A DNA stretch of 64,000 nt, from assembly GCF_023073715.1 (NCBI RefSeq), contig NZ_JADPKA010000043.1:1-64000 (forward strand), read 5' to 3'. The notes below the pieces were generated by a model. It saw only the letters and a program-made list of their open reading frames with translations, did no database searches and was not told the origin of the DNA. Of this stretch, positions 53,871-62,827 are shown piece after piece (within the stretch, counting starts at the first letter, position 1; each line of letters begins with the position of its first letter). The stretch comes from Bradyrhizobium sp. 164 (GTDB lineage Bacteria > Pseudomonadota > Alphaproteobacteria > Rhizobiales > Xanthobacteraceae). Position numbers and translations under genes: made by a program.

Positions 53871-53973
53871 CGTCATTCCCCGCGAAGGCGGAAATCCAGT
53901 ACGCCGCGGCTTCTCGGTTCAATCACAACCGCCTCGGAGTACTGGATCGCCTGCCCGCGCGGGCGACGACACC
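53871..53973. repeat. Dispersed repeat, CGTCATTCCCCGCGAAGGCGG / GCGGGCGACGAC family
   Basis: Left arm CGTCATTCCCCGCGAAGGCGGAAATCCAGTAC and right arm GTACTGGATCGCCTGCCCGCGCGGGCGACGAC form a long inverted repeat (TCCAGTAC/GTACTGGA core). Unrelated in sequence to the other repeat families of the window. Confidence 0.75.
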
Positions 53974-53991
53974 GAGAGTGTGGGCCAAGCT

Positions 53992-54110
53992 CGTCATTGC
54001 GAGCCAACGGGTCCGCGCGAAGCGCGGCCCGATGACAGGCTCCGCGAAGCAATCCAGAATCTTGCCGAGGAGGGACTCTGGAGTGCTTCGCTGCGCCCGC
54101 AATGACAGGG
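53992..54110. repeat. Dispersed repeat, CGTCATTGCGAGC / GCAATGACA family
   Basis: CGTCATTGCGAGC at the left pairs with CGCCCGCAATGACA at the right; inside, GAAGCAATCCAGA pairs with TCTGGAGTGCTTC. A nested, mosaic palindrome directly adjoining the previous element. Confidence 0.75.
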
Positions 54111-54131
54111 AGGAGAGAGCTCGTCGTCGTC

Positions 54132-56084
54132 CTACTGCCGCGCGCTCGGAAGTAGCTGCGGCAGAAATCCGCGCGTCACGCTTGGCGGCACTGCATCCAG
54201 CCCGAGCACGGCGCTCGCGGCAGGCAGTGCGGCATCGGCCATCGCGGCGTGGCCTTCGGCGCTTGGATGCACGGCGCCGCCATAGACGGCGGAGAGCACG
54301 CCCCAGGTGGCGTCGTGGATGTCGGTCGGCTGGCTCGCGGCCGGCAATCCTTGCGGATAGGTCATCGCAGCAAAATAGCTATCGTTGGCGTCGCGGATCC
54401 AGCGGGCACGGGGCAGGTAGGCGCGATATTCCGAGGCGCCGCGACCGCACAGCATCGGCTGACTCGCCGCCGTCACGATGTCGGGATTGAAGCTCTGGCC
54501 GTTCTCGGCAAAGCAGGTGCGGTCGAATTCGGGATCGTTGCCGGAATGGGCGCAGAAGCCGTGATCGGCGAACGCGGCCTGGTGCGCATCGACGAAGGTC
54601 ATGCGGTCGGCTTCGGTATCGCGGCAGAGCGCGCCGCGGGTACAGGTGGCGAGCCCCTTCAGCTGCGGCAGGAATTCGGTGTCGACGAAGGTGGAGACCC
54701 GGGCGAGGCGCTGCGGATCGGCATTGAAAGATGGATGGATGTCGAAGCCGCCACGGCCGCCGCGGCAGGGCACGCCGCCGTCGGCGAGCGCCGGGTTGGC
54801 GTAGGAGACATAGACCACATGTGAGAGGTCGCCGCCGACCAGCGGCTTCAGCGCCTCGCGCAGCTTGACGAAATTCTGCGGCAGCTCGCGCGCCAGCGCA
54901 TCGCGGGAATCGTCGACGCTCGCCATCACGCCGGAGCGGCGGAACAGTGCGCGCTCGGTCGCGGTGTCGACGATGACGTCGGCGACGAGGCCGGAAAAAT
55001 AGACGTCGTTGGCGCCCACCGAGAGCAGCACGAGATCGAGCGTGCGGTCGGGCTGGCGTTTCTTCGCCGCGGTGAGCGCTTCGCGCAGCTCGGCGACCTG
55101 CGCGTTCACGCTGGTGTTGCAGACGCCGGTCTTGCCGGGCGGGCATTCGCGGGCGCGCTGCGAGCCGAGCAGTCCGTCGCCGATGCCGGCGCCGGTGCAG
55201 GCGAGCGGCAGGAAGGTCACGGCGATGTGGGTGTAGCGCACCGCGAGCGCCAGCGCGGTGCGGGCCTGATAGCTGTAGAGCGAGCGGTGACAGGGCGCGT
55301 TGAACCAGAGCGCACTGTAGCGTTGCCAGTTGGCGAGCGTGTCCGGCGCCTCGCAGGCGCGGCCGCCTTTGAAGCCGGCGCGGCTCGGCCGATAGTACTG
55401 CGCGCCGGCGGTGCCGAGATAGGAGCGGAAGCAGAAACCTTCGTCCGACAGCGCCAGCGGCCGGTCCGGATTGCCTTCGCCGGAGGCGATACTGTCCCCG
55501 AGGCCGGCAACGAAAATGTCGCGAACCTGGATCTCAGCCTGGACCCGCTGGGTCGGATCGGAGCCGGAGGAGACGTCGACGGTCGCGACCGTCTGCTTGC
55601 CGTAACGGACGCGCAAATTGACCGGCTCGGCGCAATCGAAGGTCGACGCTTGCGGCCCGTCGCCGTCATCGAACGACCAGGCGCAGGTGGCGCCGACCGG
55701 CACTGCGCCGAGGAGGCGCACAGTGACGGGATGATCGATCGGGGTGATGTAGTTCTCCTTGACGTTGTCGCGGGTGCAGGGCTGGTTGACCCGGCCCTGG
55801 AGGTCGATGCAGAGCCGGTTGACCATGTTGCGGGCCCAGCCGCGGCCCTCGCTCTGGAGCTCCAGCGACTGCTCGGCGGCCAGGATGCTGCGGTTGCGCG
55901 CATTCTCGACATGGAGCAGGAAATCGCGCTCTTCGCGGAACAGGCGGAAGCGGTTGCGCACCTCCCAGCTGATCTGCATGGCGCCGGCGTCCTGAGCGGC
56001 AGCGCGCTCGAGCGGCAAAGCGGTCAGAATCCCGGCAAGCAGGAGGGCGCCTGCGGAGAAGGTGCGAAAGGAGGGAGGGATCAT
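54132..56084 (-). CDS. Secreted SGNH/GDSL-family hydrolase
   Basis: A 650-residue protein with a signal peptide (AGALLLAGILTALPLERAAA). Residues 35-185 are an N-terminal region with a Cys pair and a beta-rich, PKD-like segment (GATCAWSFDDGDGP). The SGNH hydrolase domain begins with the block I GDSIASGEGNP (nucleophile S198), has the G-x-N-D block VLLSVGANDVYFSG, and ends with the catalytic His in GAVHPSAEGHAAM. Several disulphide-type Cys are spread over the domain. It should be an esterase or lipase acting outside the membrane; substrate unknown. Start 56084 opens the signal peptide; the in-frame extension to 56192 does not. Confidence 0.86.
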   Translation of the reverse strand: MIPPSFRTFSAGALLLAGILTALPLERAAAQDAGAMQISWEVRNRFRLFREERDFLLHVENARNRSILAAEQSLELQSEGRGWARNMVNRLCIDLQGRVNQPCTRDNVKENYITPIDHPVTVRLLGAVPVGATCAWSFDDGDGPQASTFDCAEPVNLRVRYGKQTVATVDVSSGSDPTQRVQAEIQVRDIFVAGLGDSIASGEGNPDRPLALSDEGFCFRSYLGTAGAQYYRPSRAGFKGGRACEAPDTLANWQRYSALWFNAPCHRSLYSYQARTALALAVRYTHIAVTFLPLACTGAGIGDGLLGSQRARECPPGKTGVCNTSVNAQVAELREALTAAKKRQPDRTLDLVLLSVGANDVYFSGLVADVIVDTATERALFRRSGVMASVDDSRDALARELPQNFVKLREALKPLVGGDLSHVVYVSYANPALADGGVPCRGGRGGFDIHPSFNADPQRLARVSTFVDTEFLPQLKGLATCTRGALCRDTEADRMTFVDAHQAAFADHGFCAHSGNDPEFDRTCFAENGQSFNPDIVTAASQPMLCGRGASEYRAYLPRARWIRDANDSYFAAMTYPQGLPAASQPTDIHDATWGVLSAVYGGAVHPSAEGHAAMADAALPAASAVLGLDAVPPSVTRGFLPQLLPSARQ

Positions 56085-56163
56085 GGCCCGCGTGTTCAAC
56101 GGCAAAGTTGAGGCGGAAATAAGAGGGGATAGCTGCCCCGCCCGCAACCTATGTCTGAGTGGC

Positions 56164-57246
56164 CTACCGCTTGCCGGCCTGCCGCAGCGCACGCTCGCGC
56201 TCCATCGCGGCCACCTGCTTGGGCAGGTTGGCCTGGGTGCAGGCCTCCGCCAGCCGCCGCCGCTCCTGCCACGGCGCGACCACGTTCATCCAGAGCTCGC
56301 GCGTGCCCATGATGGAGATGGCGAGGCCGAACGGGATCACGAAATAGAGGATGCGGAACACCAGCAGCGTCGCCAGAAGCTCCTCGCGGCCGAATTCGGG
56401 AAGCGCCACCAGCATGGCGGCATCGAATACGCCGATCGAGCCCGGCGCATGGCTGGCAAAGCCGAGCAGCGTTGCCAGGATGAACACAACGGCGAGCGAC
56501 ATGAAGTCGATCGGTGGATTGGCCGGCATCAGCAGGTACATCGCCGTGGCGCAGAAGCCGAGATCGATCACGCCGATCAGGATCTGCACCAGCGTCAGGG
56601 GCGCCGAGGGCAGCACCACCTTCCAGCCCTTCTGGCCGAGCTCGCGCCGTTTCTCACCCATGCAGAGCCAGACCAGATAAGCGCCGATCGAGGCGAGGCC
56701 GCCGAGCGCGATCAACCGGTTGATCGACGACGGCAGCTGATCCATCGACGACGCCGCACCCGGATGGATGGCCATGCCGATCGAGAGCACGAAGATGTTA
56801 CCGAGCCAGAAGGTCAGGCCGGACAGGAAGCAGATTTTGGCGACGTCGATCGCGTTCAGCCCATAATCCGAATATATCCGGAAGCGGATCGCTCCGCCGG
56901 TGAAGACGGTAGCGCCGATGTTGTGGCCGATCGAATAGGACGTGAAGCTGGAGAGCGCCGCGATGCGATAAGGCACGTGCTTCTTGCCGATCGTTCGCAG
57001 TGCGAAAAAGTCGTAGAATGTCAGCGTGCAGAACGCGAAGAAGACGCAGATCGCCGCCAGACCGATATTCCCGCGAGGAATCTCGGTCAACGCCGTCAAG
57101 ATAACTCCGGTATCGATGCCCTTGAGGGTCCGCACCAGCGTGGTGATTGCGAAGGCAATGATGAAGACGCTCGCGGCAATGCCGAGCCGTCGCCAGCCAA
57201 TCCATCTATTGAAGCCGCGTTTCAGCGCGGGCAGCAGTCCGTGCAT
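56164..57246 (-). CDS. YbhN-type flippase-like membrane protein (lysylphosphatidylglycerol synthase TM family), second copy
   Basis: A 360-residue protein with about eight membrane helices and no synthase domain. Segments FALRTIGKKHVPYRIAALSS, SYSIGHNIGATVFTGGAIRF and FASHAPGSIGVFDAAML match the family; the last is a well-conserved loop. It is more typical of the YbhN/MprF-N type than the copy at 2158-3117. It precedes the SGNH hydrolase by 79 bp on the same strand, so the two may be cotranscribed. Its role is unknown. Confidence 0.85.
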   Translation of the reverse strand: MHGLLPALKRGFNRWIGWRRLGIAASVFIIAFAITTLVRTLKGIDTGVILTALTEIPRGNIGLAAICVFFAFCTLTFYDFFALRTIGKKHVPYRIAALSSFTSYSIGHNIGATVFTGGAIRFRIYSDYGLNAIDVAKICFLSGLTFWLGNIFVLSIGMAIHPGAASSMDQLPSSINRLIALGGLASIGAYLVWLCMGEKRRELGQKGWKVVLPSAPLTLVQILIGVIDLGFCATAMYLLMPANPPIDFMSLAVVFILATLLGFASHAPGSIGVFDAAMLVALPEFGREELLATLLVFRILYFVIPFGLAISIMGTRELWMNVVAPWQERRRLAEACTQANLPKQVAAMERERALRQAGKR

Positions 57247-57673
57247 TCATCCTCCCGGCGGGGGGCAAGACCGATCCGGCCAGGCATTGGCCAGTGCGGG
57301 TACGATGACGGCCAAAGGGCAGGCGTCGATCGCTTGGCATGATCCAGCTCATTTAAGGCAAAAACAGCGGCTTGTGCAGCCCTTGACAACAATAGGTTCT
57401 GCGTTGGACCAGCCACTTTTGTCATATGTGGTTCACATCCGACGCGCGTTAAGCATATGAGTCGCGACGTGCGGTTCGGAAAGCGCATTCGTGTTTAAGG
57501 AGGATGGTTTCAAATCCTGGCGCCGTCGGCATTGTTCCAGCGCAAGCGAAGGGTGTCTTGGAACGTCGGTGCCGCGTGCTCGTTAGGCCCCATCAGCAAC
57601 CGGACATGGCGGAACAGGCGGCCTTTCGTGCAGGCCCATGCCGTCGTGTTCCTGAACCGAGAGGACCGGAACG
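57247..57673. other. Gap between divergent YbhN-type and DUF892 genes (427 bp)
   Basis: Contains promoters only: TTGACA (57382-57387) in the middle and an EcfG-type promoter at 57560-57584. A short frame at 57504-57707 has no recognisable product. No repeat element was seen. Confidence 0.5.
57560..57584 (+). promoter_or_regulatory. EcfG-type general stress promoter (GGAAC-N16-CGTT)
   Basis: GGAAC at 57560-57564 and CGTT at 57581-57584 with a 16-bp spacer fit the alphaproteobacterial EcfG consensus exactly. Transcription would start about 80 bp before the DUF892 gene. Confidence 0.75.
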
Positions 57674-58180
57674 ATGGGACTGTTCACAAAAGACATCAAA
57701 ACCATGAACGACCTGTTCGTGCACCAGCTCCAGGATATCTATTACGCCGAGCAGCAGCTCACCAAGGCGCTGCCGAAAATGGCCAGCAAGGCCACCGACC
57801 CGCAGCTGAAACAGGGCTTTTTGACGCACCTTGAAGAAACCAAGCAGCACGTGGCGCGTCTCGAGGAAGTGTTGAAGATGCACGGCGTCGCCGTGAAGGC
57901 GATCGACTGCCCGGCGATCGACGGCATCATCGAGGAAGCCGACGAGACGGCGGGCGAAGTTGCCGACAAGGCCGTGCTCGACGCGGCGCTGATCAATGCG
58001 GCCCAAGCCGCTGAGCATTACGAGATCGCCCGCTACGGCAGCCTGATCGCCTGGGCCAAGCAGCTCGGCCGCAATGATTGCGCGGCGGTGCTTGCCAAGA
58101 CGCTTGAGGAGGAGAAGGCGACCGACAAGAAGCTGACGACGCTCGCCGAGAGCAAGGTGAATCTGCGCGCGGCGAGCTGA
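57674..58180 (+). CDS. Ferritin-like DUF892 (YciE/YciF) stress protein
   Basis: A 168-residue four-helix protein of the DUF892 ferritin-like family: DLFVHQLQDIYYAEQQLTKALP, FLTHLEETKQHVARLE, AAQAAEHYEIARYGSLI and LEEEKATDKKL. Glu/His pairs (E-x6-Y-x2-H types within these helices) could form a di-iron site. Family members are induced by osmotic and general stress in enterobacteria and rhizobia. The upstream EcfG-type promoter fits that. Start ATG 57674 follows AGGACCGGAACG. Confidence 0.92.
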   Translation: MGLFTKDIKTMNDLFVHQLQDIYYAEQQLTKALPKMASKATDPQLKQGFLTHLEETKQHVARLEEVLKMHGVAVKAIDCPAIDGIIEEADETAGEVADKAVLDAALINAAQAAEHYEIARYGSLIAWAKQLGRNDCAAVLAKTLEEEKATDKKLTTLAESKVNLRAAS

Positions 58181-58202
58181 GGCAAGACGGAGCCAAGACG
58201 AC

Positions 58203-58235
58203 GACGCCGCGCGATGGTCGCGCGGCGTCTTATTT
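58203..58235 (+). terminator. Intrinsic terminator after the DUF892 gene
   Basis: GACGCCGCGCGA-TGG-TCGCGCGGCGTC is a perfect 12-bp stem followed by TTATTT. Confidence 0.9.
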
Positions 58236-58389
58236 CCGGCGCATCCCAGTGCGCCACTGCGCACAAGACGGGCGATGCACTTTATGGGTGGCGGCCGGGC
58301 GCAGCCACATCCATTATTCGACCATTGTCGAAACATGACGGCCCGCCGGAGGGGTATATTTCGCATGGGGCTGCAAGCGAGGTGGCAGC

Positions 58390-59799
58390 ATGCGAGCAAG
58401 CACCATCAAACACCGAACCTTAGACAAGGCGAGTGCTGCGCCGCGGGCCCGCTCGCATCTTGCAACCTCCCTCACGCTTGCCGCCATGAGCCTCGGCTAT
58501 GGCGTGGTGCAGCTCGACGTCACCATCGTCAACACCGCGCTCGATGCAATGGGCAGGGCGCTCGGCGGCGGGGTCGCCGAGCTGCAATGGGTGGTCAGCG
58601 CCTACACCATCGCGTTTGCAGCCTTCATCCTCACGGCCGGTGCGCTGGGTGACCGGATCGGCGCCAAGCGCGTCTTCATGGCGGGGTTCGCCATCTTCAC
58701 CGCGGCCTCGCTCGCCTGTGCGCTGTCGCCCAATGCGGTCGTGCTGATCGCAGCACGGCTAGTTCAGGGCCTGGCGGCGGCGATCCTGGTGCCGAATTCT
58801 CTTGCCCTGCTCAATCATGCCTATGCGGACGACCGCGAGCGCGGCCGCGCCGTCGCGGTCTGGGCCGCCGGAGCAAGCCTTGCACTCACCGCCGGCCCCT
58901 TTGTCGGCGGCGCGTTGATCACGCTGGTCAGCTGGCGCGCGATCTTCCTGGTCAATCTGCCGATCGGGCTCGCGGGCCTGTGGCTGAGCTGGCGCTATGC
59001 CAGCGAGACCACGCGCGCGCGCTCGCGCGAGATCGATCTGCCTGGCCAGCTGGCTGCGATCGGTGCGCTGGGCGCGCTTGCCGGAGCAATCATCGAAGGC
59101 GGGGCGCTCGGCTGGGACCATCCGGCCGTGATCGCAGCCTTTGTCGGCGCCGCCATTCTCGCCGTGCTCTTTGTCTGGCGTGAGAGCCGGGCGGCGCAGC
59201 CGATGCTGCCGCTGTCATTGTTCGGCCAGCGGCTGTTCACGCTGACCTCGCTCGTGGGACTGCTGGTGAACATCGCGATCTACGGCCTGATCTTCGTGCT
59301 CAGCCTGTATTTCCAGAGGATCAACGGGCTGTCGGCATGGTGGACCGGGCTTGCCTTCGTGCCGATGATGGCGGCGGTTCTGCCGGTCAATCTGCTGGCG
59401 CCGCGCCTGGCCGAGCGCATCGGCTCGTGCCCGACCATCATCCTCGGCGCCTGCATCTCGGCAATCGGCTGTCTCGGCCTGCTCTGGATCGAAGCCGGGA
59501 CCAGCTACTGGGCGATCTGCGCGCAGACGATCGCGATCAGCGGAGGGCTCGGCCTACTGGTGCCGCCGCTGACGTCAACGCTGCTCGGCAGCGTCGAGAA
59601 GGCGCGTTCCGGCATCGCGGCCGGCGTCCTGAACGCGACGCGGCAGACCGGCAGTGTGCTCGGCGTTGCTCTGTTCGGTTCGCTGGTGGCGTCTGACCGT
59701 GCGTTCATGACAGGGCTGCATCTGTCGCTGGTCATCTCGGCGGCGGTCTTGCTGATTGCCGCCGCCGTCATCGGCGTCGGTGCGCCGGCGCGAGGATGA
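58390..59799 (+). CDS. DHA2-family (EmrB/QacA) MFS drug-efflux transporter
   Basis: A 469-residue carrier with 14 hydrophobic helices. Motif D1-like VVQLDVTIVNTALDAMG in helix 1, motif A GDRIGAKRVF and motif C-like GASLALTAGPFVGGAL are those of the 14-helix DHA2 proton antiporters. No membrane-fusion partner gene (EmrA) is adjacent, so it probably works alone in the inner membrane. ATG 58390 follows GGTGGCAGC. Confidence 0.9.
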   Translation: MRASTIKHRTLDKASAAPRARSHLATSLTLAAMSLGYGVVQLDVTIVNTALDAMGRALGGGVAELQWVVSAYTIAFAAFILTAGALGDRIGAKRVFMAGFAIFTAASLACALSPNAVVLIAARLVQGLAAAILVPNSLALLNHAYADDRERGRAVAVWAAGASLALTAGPFVGGALITLVSWRAIFLVNLPIGLAGLWLSWRYASETTRARSREIDLPGQLAAIGALGALAGAIIEGGALGWDHPAVIAAFVGAAILAVLFVWRESRAAQPMLPLSLFGQRLFTLTSLVGLLVNIAIYGLIFVLSLYFQRINGLSAWWTGLAFVPMMAAVLPVNLLAPRLAERIGSCPTIILGACISAIGCLGLLWIEAGTSYWAICAQTIAISGGLGLLVPPLTSTLLGSVEKARSGIAAGVLNATRQTGSVLGVALFGSLVASDRAFMTGLHLSLVISAAVLLIAAAVIGVGAPARG

Positions 59800-59910
59800 A
59801 CAATTGAGCGAACGCACACATCTCCCATTCACCATTCCCGGAGCAGGTTTGTAGCCAGTTACCAATCGTCCATCTCTGTCGGCTCAAGTGCCGGTCGATA
59901 GGGGCCGGCG

Positions 59911-62310
59911 ATGTATCAAGTTCTCTTCTGTCTCACCGACGAGCACGATTGGCGACTGGTCGCGCTTGGCGCTGCGGTGTGTCTGCTCGCCAGCGCGGCG
60001 GCAATCAGCCTGTTTCAACGCGCACGCGCGACGCAGGGGCCCGGGCGTCTGGTCTGGATCGCTCTGGATGCCGCCGTCAGCGGATGCGGCATCTGGGCGA
60101 CGCATTTCATCGCGATGCTCGCCTACGGGCCGGGCGGTGCCGGCGCCTACAACATCCCGGTAACGCTCCTCTCCTTGATCCTTGCGATCTCCGTGACCTT
60201 CGTGGGGCTGAGCATCGCGGTATCGTCCTCGCGCCAGGTGTGGATCGCCCTCGGCGGCGCGATTGTCGGCTCTGGTGTTGCGGCGATGCACTACACCGGC
60301 ATGGCGGCGCTGGAGATTCCGGCGCGGGTGGCCTGGATCGGAAGCACGGTTGCCGCCTCGGTGCTGTTCGGAATCGTCTTTGCGGCCTTCGCATTGTTCA
60401 TCGCCGCGCGGCGCGACGACCTCTCCCATACGCTGAGCGCGACTGCGCTGCTGACGCTTGCCATCGTCGCGCATCATTTCACCGCGATGGGAGCGGTGCT
60501 GCTGACGCCGGACCCGACCCGCGCGATCAGCGGGCTCTCCATCCCGCCGGCCTCGCTGTCCTTCCTCACCGCCAGCGCTGCGGTCGCGATCATCGCGATT
60601 GCGCTCGTGGCCGCGCTGCTCGACCGCCGCGCCAAGGGCGAACTGGGGCGCCAGCAGATCGTGCTGGACAGCGCCCTCGAGAACATGTCGCAAGGACTGT
60701 GCATGTTTGACGCGAACGGCAAGATCATCCTGTTCAACGAGCGCTATGCCGCGATGCTCCGTCGCACCGACATCCTGCTCACCGGCCGCCTTTTGGTCGA
60801 CGTGCTTAGGGAAGAGCAGGCGAACGGCCAGTGGCAGGGCGACGCGGATCAATTCTTCGCCCGCCTCGTCGCCGACGCGCGGGAGGGACGCACCACGACC
60901 GACGTCGTCAACCGGTTCGGCCGCTCCATCCGGGTGGTCAACCAGCCGATGCAGGGCGGCGGCTGGGTCGCCACTTTCGAGGACATCACCGAATGGCTGG
61001 AGGCGCAGGCCAAGATCTCGCACATGGCGCGCCATGATGCGCTGACCAGCCTGCCGAACCGCGTGCTGTTCCACGAACAACTCGAGCATGGGCTGCGCCG
61101 GACCACGTCGGGCGACCAGCTCGCGGTGCTTTGTCTTGATCTCGATCACTTCAAGGACATCAACGACTCGCTCGGCCACCCCATCGGCGATGCGCTGCTA
61201 AAGGAAGTCGGCCGCAGGCTGAAGTCCACCGTCGGCGAGCACGACACCGTGGCGCGGCTCGGCGGCGACGAGTTTGCGGTGGTCCAGATCGGACGTTCCG
61301 AGGAAACCGCTGCGAGATCGCTTGCCGGGCGCCTGGTCGAGGTGATCTCGGCGCCTTACGAGATCGACGACCATCAGATCGTGATCGGCGTCTCGATCGG
61401 CATCTCGCTGTCGCCGCAGGATGGCAGCCATCCGGACGAGCTCCTGAAGAACGCAGACCTCGCGCTCTACCGCGCCAAGGCGGACGGCCGCGGCACCTAT
61501 CGCTTCTTCGAGACCGGCATGGATGCGCGCGCGCAGGCGCGGCGCCTCCTGGAAATGGATCTGCGCGCGGCGCTGCAACGTGACGAGTTCGTAGCGTATT
61601 ATCAGCCGATCCGTGACGTCGCGAGCGGCCGCGTCGTCGCCTTCGAGGCGCTGCTGCGCTGGAACCACCCGCAGCGCGGGCTGATCGCACCGATCAGCTT
61701 CATACCGCTGGCCGAGGAGACCGGGCTCATCGTTCAGCTCGGCGAGTTCGTGCTGCGCTCCGCCTGCACCGACGCGGCGACCTGGCCCGACGATGTCGAC
61801 GTCGCCGTCAACCTGTCGCCGGTGCAGTTCAAGAGCCCGAACCTGATCGCATCGGTGACCGAGGCGCTGGCCATCTCGGGACTTGATGCGCGCCGCCTCG
61901 AGCTCGAGATCACCGAATCGGTGCTGCTCCAGAACAGCGAGGCGACGCTGACGACCCTGCACGAGCTGCGCGCGATGGGCGTGCGGATCTCGCTCGACGA
62001 TTTCGGCACCGGTTATTCGTCGCTGAGCTATTTGCGCAGCTTCCCGTTCGACAAGATCAAGATCGATCGCTCGTTCGTATCGGAGCTGGCGACGCGCGAG
62101 GATTCCATGGCGATCATCCGCGCTGTGACCGGCCTCGGCCGCAGCCTCGGTATCGTCACCACGGCGGAAGGCGTCGAGAACGACGCGCAGCTCGAGCTGC
62201 TCCGGCGTGAAGGCTGTACCCAGGCGCAAGGCTATTTGTTCAGCAAGCCGCGGCCTGCTTCCGATATCGCGATCATGCTGGACCGGCCGCGGCTACTCGC
62301 GTCGGCGTGA
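59911..62310 (+). CDS. MHYT-PAS-GGDEF-EAL membrane protein (cyclic-di-GMP turnover)
   Basis: A 799-residue protein. Residues 10-230 are seven membrane helices with three MHYT-type motifs (WATHFIAML, AAMHYTGMAA, AHHFTAMGA), a proposed sensor for O2, CO or NO through bound metal. A PAS domain follows at about 245-345 (LENMSQGLCMFDANGKI). The GGDEF domain has an intact GGDEF at 451-455, but the inhibitory RxxD site is GEHD, so product inhibition is probably lost. The EAL domain has EALLRW at 579-584, DDFGTGYSSL and KIDRSFV, all intact. It may both make and degrade cyclic-di-GMP; net activity cannot be told. Confidence 0.93.
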   Translation: MYQVLFCLTDEHDWRLVALGAAVCLLASAAAISLFQRARATQGPGRLVWIALDAAVSGCGIWATHFIAMLAYGPGGAGAYNIPVTLLSLILAISVTFVGLSIAVSSSRQVWIALGGAIVGSGVAAMHYTGMAALEIPARVAWIGSTVAASVLFGIVFAAFALFIAARRDDLSHTLSATALLTLAIVAHHFTAMGAVLLTPDPTRAISGLSIPPASLSFLTASAAVAIIAIALVAALLDRRAKGELGRQQIVLDSALENMSQGLCMFDANGKIILFNERYAAMLRRTDILLTGRLLVDVLREEQANGQWQGDADQFFARLVADAREGRTTTDVVNRFGRSIRVVNQPMQGGGWVATFEDITEWLEAQAKISHMARHDALTSLPNRVLFHEQLEHGLRRTTSGDQLAVLCLDLDHFKDINDSLGHPIGDALLKEVGRRLKSTVGEHDTVARLGGDEFAVVQIGRSEETAARSLAGRLVEVISAPYEIDDHQIVIGVSIGISLSPQDGSHPDELLKNADLALYRAKADGRGTYRFFETGMDARAQARRLLEMDLRAALQRDEFVAYYQPIRDVASGRVVAFEALLRWNHPQRGLIAPISFIPLAEETGLIVQLGEFVLRSACTDAATWPDDVDVAVNLSPVQFKSPNLIASVTEALAISGLDARRLELEITESVLLQNSEATLTTLHELRAMGVRISLDDFGTGYSSLSYLRSFPFDKIKIDRSFVSELATREDSMAIIRAVTGLGRSLGIVTTAEGVENDAQLELLRREGCTQAQGYLFSKPRPASDIAIMLDRPRLLASA

Positions 62311-62314
62311 TGGC

Positions 62315-62749
62315 CTAGCCGCGGCGCACCGCAAAATGCGCGCCGCAAAATGCCATCACAGCGCCGAGGCACAGCGCAGCGAGCCCGGCCAGGACGCCCG
62401 AGACCGTTGGGATCGGGCTCGGTGCCGAGGCCGCCTGGCCCGCGCCCGCGAGCAGTAGCACGCCGACTGCGATCAGGAATTGGCGCATCCGTTGCGGGAT
62501 CTGGCCGGAGACGGCGCTCTGCATCAATGATGCCGTGAAATAGCCGCCGGAAAAGCCGACGGTGGCGATCAGCCACCAGGCGATCGCCGCGCCGGCCGGG
62601 ATGAACTCATGCGTGTCGGCGCGCCAGAGACCGCCGAGGTCGAGCCCGTAGCGCGCGCCCAGCATGTGCACCGCGAGCGCGAGCAGCACGCCGGAGATCA
62701 CGGCGGCGCCGAGAATCAGGCGGCGCGGAAAAAAGGTCGTCTCAGCCAT
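62315..62749 (-). CDS. Small membrane protein of unknown function
   Basis: A 144-residue protein with four predicted membrane helices (RLILGAAVISGVLLALAVHM, AIAWWLIATVGFSGGYFTAS, QFLIAVGVLLLAGAGQAAS, VLAGLAALCLGAVMAFCGAH). No known domain. AGCGGGG precedes ATG 62749. It ends 4 bp from the convergent EAL gene stop and is divergent from the next membrane protein by 78 bp. Confidence 0.65.
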   Translation of the reverse strand: MAETTFFPRRLILGAAVISGVLLALAVHMLGARYGLDLGGLWRADTHEFIPAGAAIAWWLIATVGFSGGYFTASLMQSAVSGQIPQRMRQFLIAVGVLLLAGAGQAASAPSPIPTVSGVLAGLAALCLGAVMAFCGAHFAVRRG

Positions 62750-62827
62750 GCCCCGCTTGTAGGATGGGCGAGGGTGTTCGCGCAAGCGGATCGCTGACGG
62801 GATCGCGCGGACGGGATCGATGTCGAG

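Larger units (their letters stand above)
53677..54131. other. Repeat-filled gap between the MFS and SGNH genes (455 bp)
   Basis: Besides the two repeat elements at 53871-53973 and 53992-54110, the left 190 bp should contain the MFS promoter on the minus strand; no clear -35/-10 pair was identified. No gene is supported. Confidence 0.5.

Noticed and set aside
57382..57410. Sigma-70 promoter TTGACA at 57382 as the main DUF892 promoter
   Set aside because: The -35 is perfect but no -10 is found at 16-18 bp; the EcfG-type site closer to the gene is a better match.
57504..57707. A 67-residue frame overlapping the start of the DUF892 gene
   Set aside because: Arg/Pro-rich, overlaps the EcfG promoter and the confident gene in another frame.
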